From: Symploca sp. SIO2E9
GTDB lineage: Bacteria; Cyanobacteriota; Cyanobacteriia; Cyanobacteriales; Coleofasciculaceae
NCBI GenBank assembly: GCA_010692645.1
Contig: JAAHGS010000061.1
Span: 1-33,445, forward strand
DNA length: 33,445 nt
Reading direction: 5' to 3'
Position 1 is the first letter of the stretch. Every line of letters starts with the position of its first letter. Below are positions 33,302 to 33,445 of the stretch, one piece after another. The position numbers and the translations under genes were made by a program. The notes under the pieces are model-generated. The model did not search any database. It was not told where the DNA came from and saw only the letters and a program-made list of their open reading frames with translations.

Positions 33302-33445
33302 TAAGAAACATCTCTCCCCACCCCCGCCTTTGGAGCTTCTCCCCATCTCCCGCAGAAGGCAGAAGGCAGGAGGCAGGAGGCAGGAGGCAGGAGGCTCAAT
33401 ATTCATCTCCCCGAGCCATCCCCCCATCTCCCCATCTCCTCCTCT
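33302..33445. repeat. Heptamer and octamer repeats upstream of hoxH
   Basis: First CTCCCCAC/CTTCTCCCCATCTCCC, then a clean 7-bp array of GCAGAAG and GCAGGAG units (33353-33393), then CCCCATCT-type repeats to the window end. These resemble the tracts at 1-147 and 7979-8041. No promoter can be singled out with confidence. Confidence 0.85.

Overview
The window looks like chromosomal DNA of a filamentous cyanobacterium. The reasons are: at least ten HIP1 octamers (GCGATCGC, for example near 4051, 10084, 20980, 22710 and 32667), moderate A+T content, heptamer and octamer short tandem repeats in most gaps, cyanobacteria-typical families (DUF928, CHASE2 sensors, CHAT/TPR proteins, TpsA-like haemagglutinins) and a bidirectional-type [NiFe] hydrogenase subunit. 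The species cannot be named from the sequence. No tRNA, rRNA or CRISPR array was seen.

Layout. From 148 to 19904 everything is on the minus strand. Read in the direction of transcription it holds two tandem giant TpsA-like exoproteins (TPS2, 15957-19904; TPS1, 11408-15925), their probable outer-membrane exporter TpsB (9180-11057), a small RTX calcium-binding protein (8156-8803), a DUF928 protein (6876-7658) and a very large exoprotein that starts with a two-partner-secretion domain and ends in a caspase-like CHAT protease (148-6726). A second, TPR-containing CHAT protease is divergent on the plus strand (20533-23403). It converges on a third TpsA (TPS3, 23699-27436), which follows a second DUF928 gene (27743-28558) and a CHASE2 sensor kinase (28572-30539) on the minus strand. 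The gap from 30540 to 31403 is a graveyard of transposon remnants. A short conserved gene (31404-31592) and hoxH (31767-33251) close the window.

Working model (inference). TpsB exports up to four TpsA-type proteins to the cell surface. One of them carries a protease with an intact His/Cys dyad. The second CHAT protease has an N-terminal signal or anchor and TPRs, so it should face the periplasm. The two DUF928 proteins are predicted periplasmic factors, each beside a TpsA gene, and the CHASE2 kinase senses an extracytoplasmic signal. Together they form a candidate envelope or surface protease system that, as far as I know, has no experimental description.

The locus is also full of signs of rearrangement. 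The TpsA genes are assembled from conserved ends around variable repeat arrays. Perfect heptamer arrays form gene junctions. Transposon or palindrome edges coincide with start and stop codons of at least four genes, and a minisatellite is translated inside TpsB.
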